Source: Baylisascaris procyonis
Taxonomy: Eukaryota; Nematoda; Chromadorea; Rhabditida; Ascarididae
Direction of reading: 5' to 3'
NCBI GenBank assembly: GCA_037389465.1
Contig: JAZARR010000059.1
Span: 4,673,001-4,737,000, forward strand
DNA: 64,000 bases
Shown here: positions 63,201-64,000 of the stretch, piece by piece
Layout of the letters: each line of letters opens with the position of its first letter
How positions within the stretch are numbered: the first letter of the stretch is position 1
Position numbers and translations under genes: made by a program
Notes under the pieces: generated by a model
Databases searched by the model: none
What the model was told of the DNA's origin: nothing
Seen by the model: the letters and a program-made list of their open reading frames with translations, nothing else

Positions 63201-63665
63201 ATGTGCATTGAAATATATGGAAATACCGATTTCATAGAGGGTCTTTATCTGCAGTTTATTTGCGAGATGATAAATAGAAGTGAAATTCTAACTCTTAACG
63301 AGTTTTCGCTAAATTTCCTTGAAACAACTTCAACGCCAGTCGATCGTTTAGCCAAATATATCGCTCCTACGACATCCCATTGTAAGGTAAATTTGCAGGA
63401 AGTGTATGAGGAGCGCAAAAATTTTTGCCTTGACATTTTATGGCTTCTTTGGGAGGGCATCATGCTGGTATTCAAATTTATAAATTTTATAGATAGTAGT
63501 CATGCTTTCCGAGCCGCTTCCGGGTTCCCACAAGCATTTCAGCGTACATCAAAGCATCGAAGTGATTACGATGAGAATAGAAATAGTGATATAATGAGTG
63601 AGCTGAAAACGTATCGTAAGGAAATGTCTTCAATATTTTCATTTAACGCTAGAATTTTCTCATAG
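63201..63665 (+). CDS. Hypothetical ORF, 154 codons
   Basis: The longest ORF outside the recognised genes and the giant exon. It starts MCIEIYGNTDFIEG, contains LNEFSLNFLETTSTPVDRLA and ends MSSIFSFNARIFS at TAG. Composition is mixed with a hydrophobic middle (LDILWLLWEGIMLVFKFINF), which could be one membrane segment. I recognise no family. It may be a real single exon, part of a gene extending past the window, or chance in an AT-rich region. Confidence 0.3.
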   Translation: MCIEIYGNTDFIEGLYLQFICEMINRSEILTLNEFSLNFLETTSTPVDRLAKYIAPTTSHCKVNLQEVYEERKNFCLDILWLLWEGIMLVFKFINFIDSSHAFRAASGFPQAFQRTSKHRSDYDENRNSDIMSELKTYRKEMSSIFSFNARIFS

Positions 63666-64000
63666 ATAAATTTTTTTAGCGACTTCATAGAGACTTCATA
63701 ACAGTATAATTTTCTCATGTCGCAACATTGTTATCATAAATGAATGCAAATTCCGATCAGAGGAAGGTTCATTTTTTTGTGTGAAATATTGTCTCTCGGA
63801 TATTAATTGCGATCGAAAACGTGCAAAAGTTTGACAAAAATAATGATAATAAAGGTAACGGCGGTAAAAATAATTGGTTAACTTATATGTCATAGTTAAT
63901 TATTTTCGCCCGGCATAAACTTAAATGATGATATTAACAGTTAGTCTGAGATAATAATGATAATAATGAAAACAATGAAAACGACATAATAATACTAGTG

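Overview
This is a eukaryotic, intron-rich, AT-rich window. Introns run from about 100 to over 2,000 bases, most acceptors fit TTTNCAG or TTNTAG, and genes are sparse. The introns, the splice sites and the NHP6/HMG-1.1 type HMG-box protein point to a nematode, probably a parasitic chromadorean with a fairly loose genome. That placement is inferred; no marker here proves it. I assembled genes by hand from GT-AG junctions and reading-phase matching, so exon edges are models.

Layout. (1) 1103-7152, plus strand: a nucleolin-like protein with acidic tracts, a TPxK minisatellite, two RRMs and an acidic tail. (2) 11391-15083, plus strand: a complete six-exon 4'-phosphopantetheinyl transferase of the AASDHPPT type. 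(3) 18249-19507, minus strand: a three-exon NOP16-like ribosome-biogenesis protein. (4) 21362-39110, minus strand: an approximately 18-exon, 17.7-kb gene for a highly charged protein of about 2,450 residues that I do not recognise. Its 5.1-kb exon carries about 22 tandem copies of a 54-residue Glu/Gln/Pro-rich repeat. (5) 55930-56482, minus strand: a single HMG-box protein whose first exon was not found. The stretches between these, especially 39-56 kb and 57-64 kb, are mostly non-coding. They hold microsatellites, hairpins, G-rich runs and a few orphan ORFs of doubtful reality.

How the genes relate. The nucleolin-like protein and NOP16 are both expected in the nucleolus and in ribosome assembly, and the HMG-box protein in chromatin. 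The transferase is a cytosolic enzyme that activates carrier proteins. I see no operon-like spacing or shared regulation, and the neighbourhood looks coincidental. The most unusual object is the giant repeat gene, with nearly uniform phase-0 exons, two independent intra-exon repeat families, and a very recent 324-bp duplication inside the larger array. A 70-nt pre-miRNA-like hairpin lies in one of its introns.
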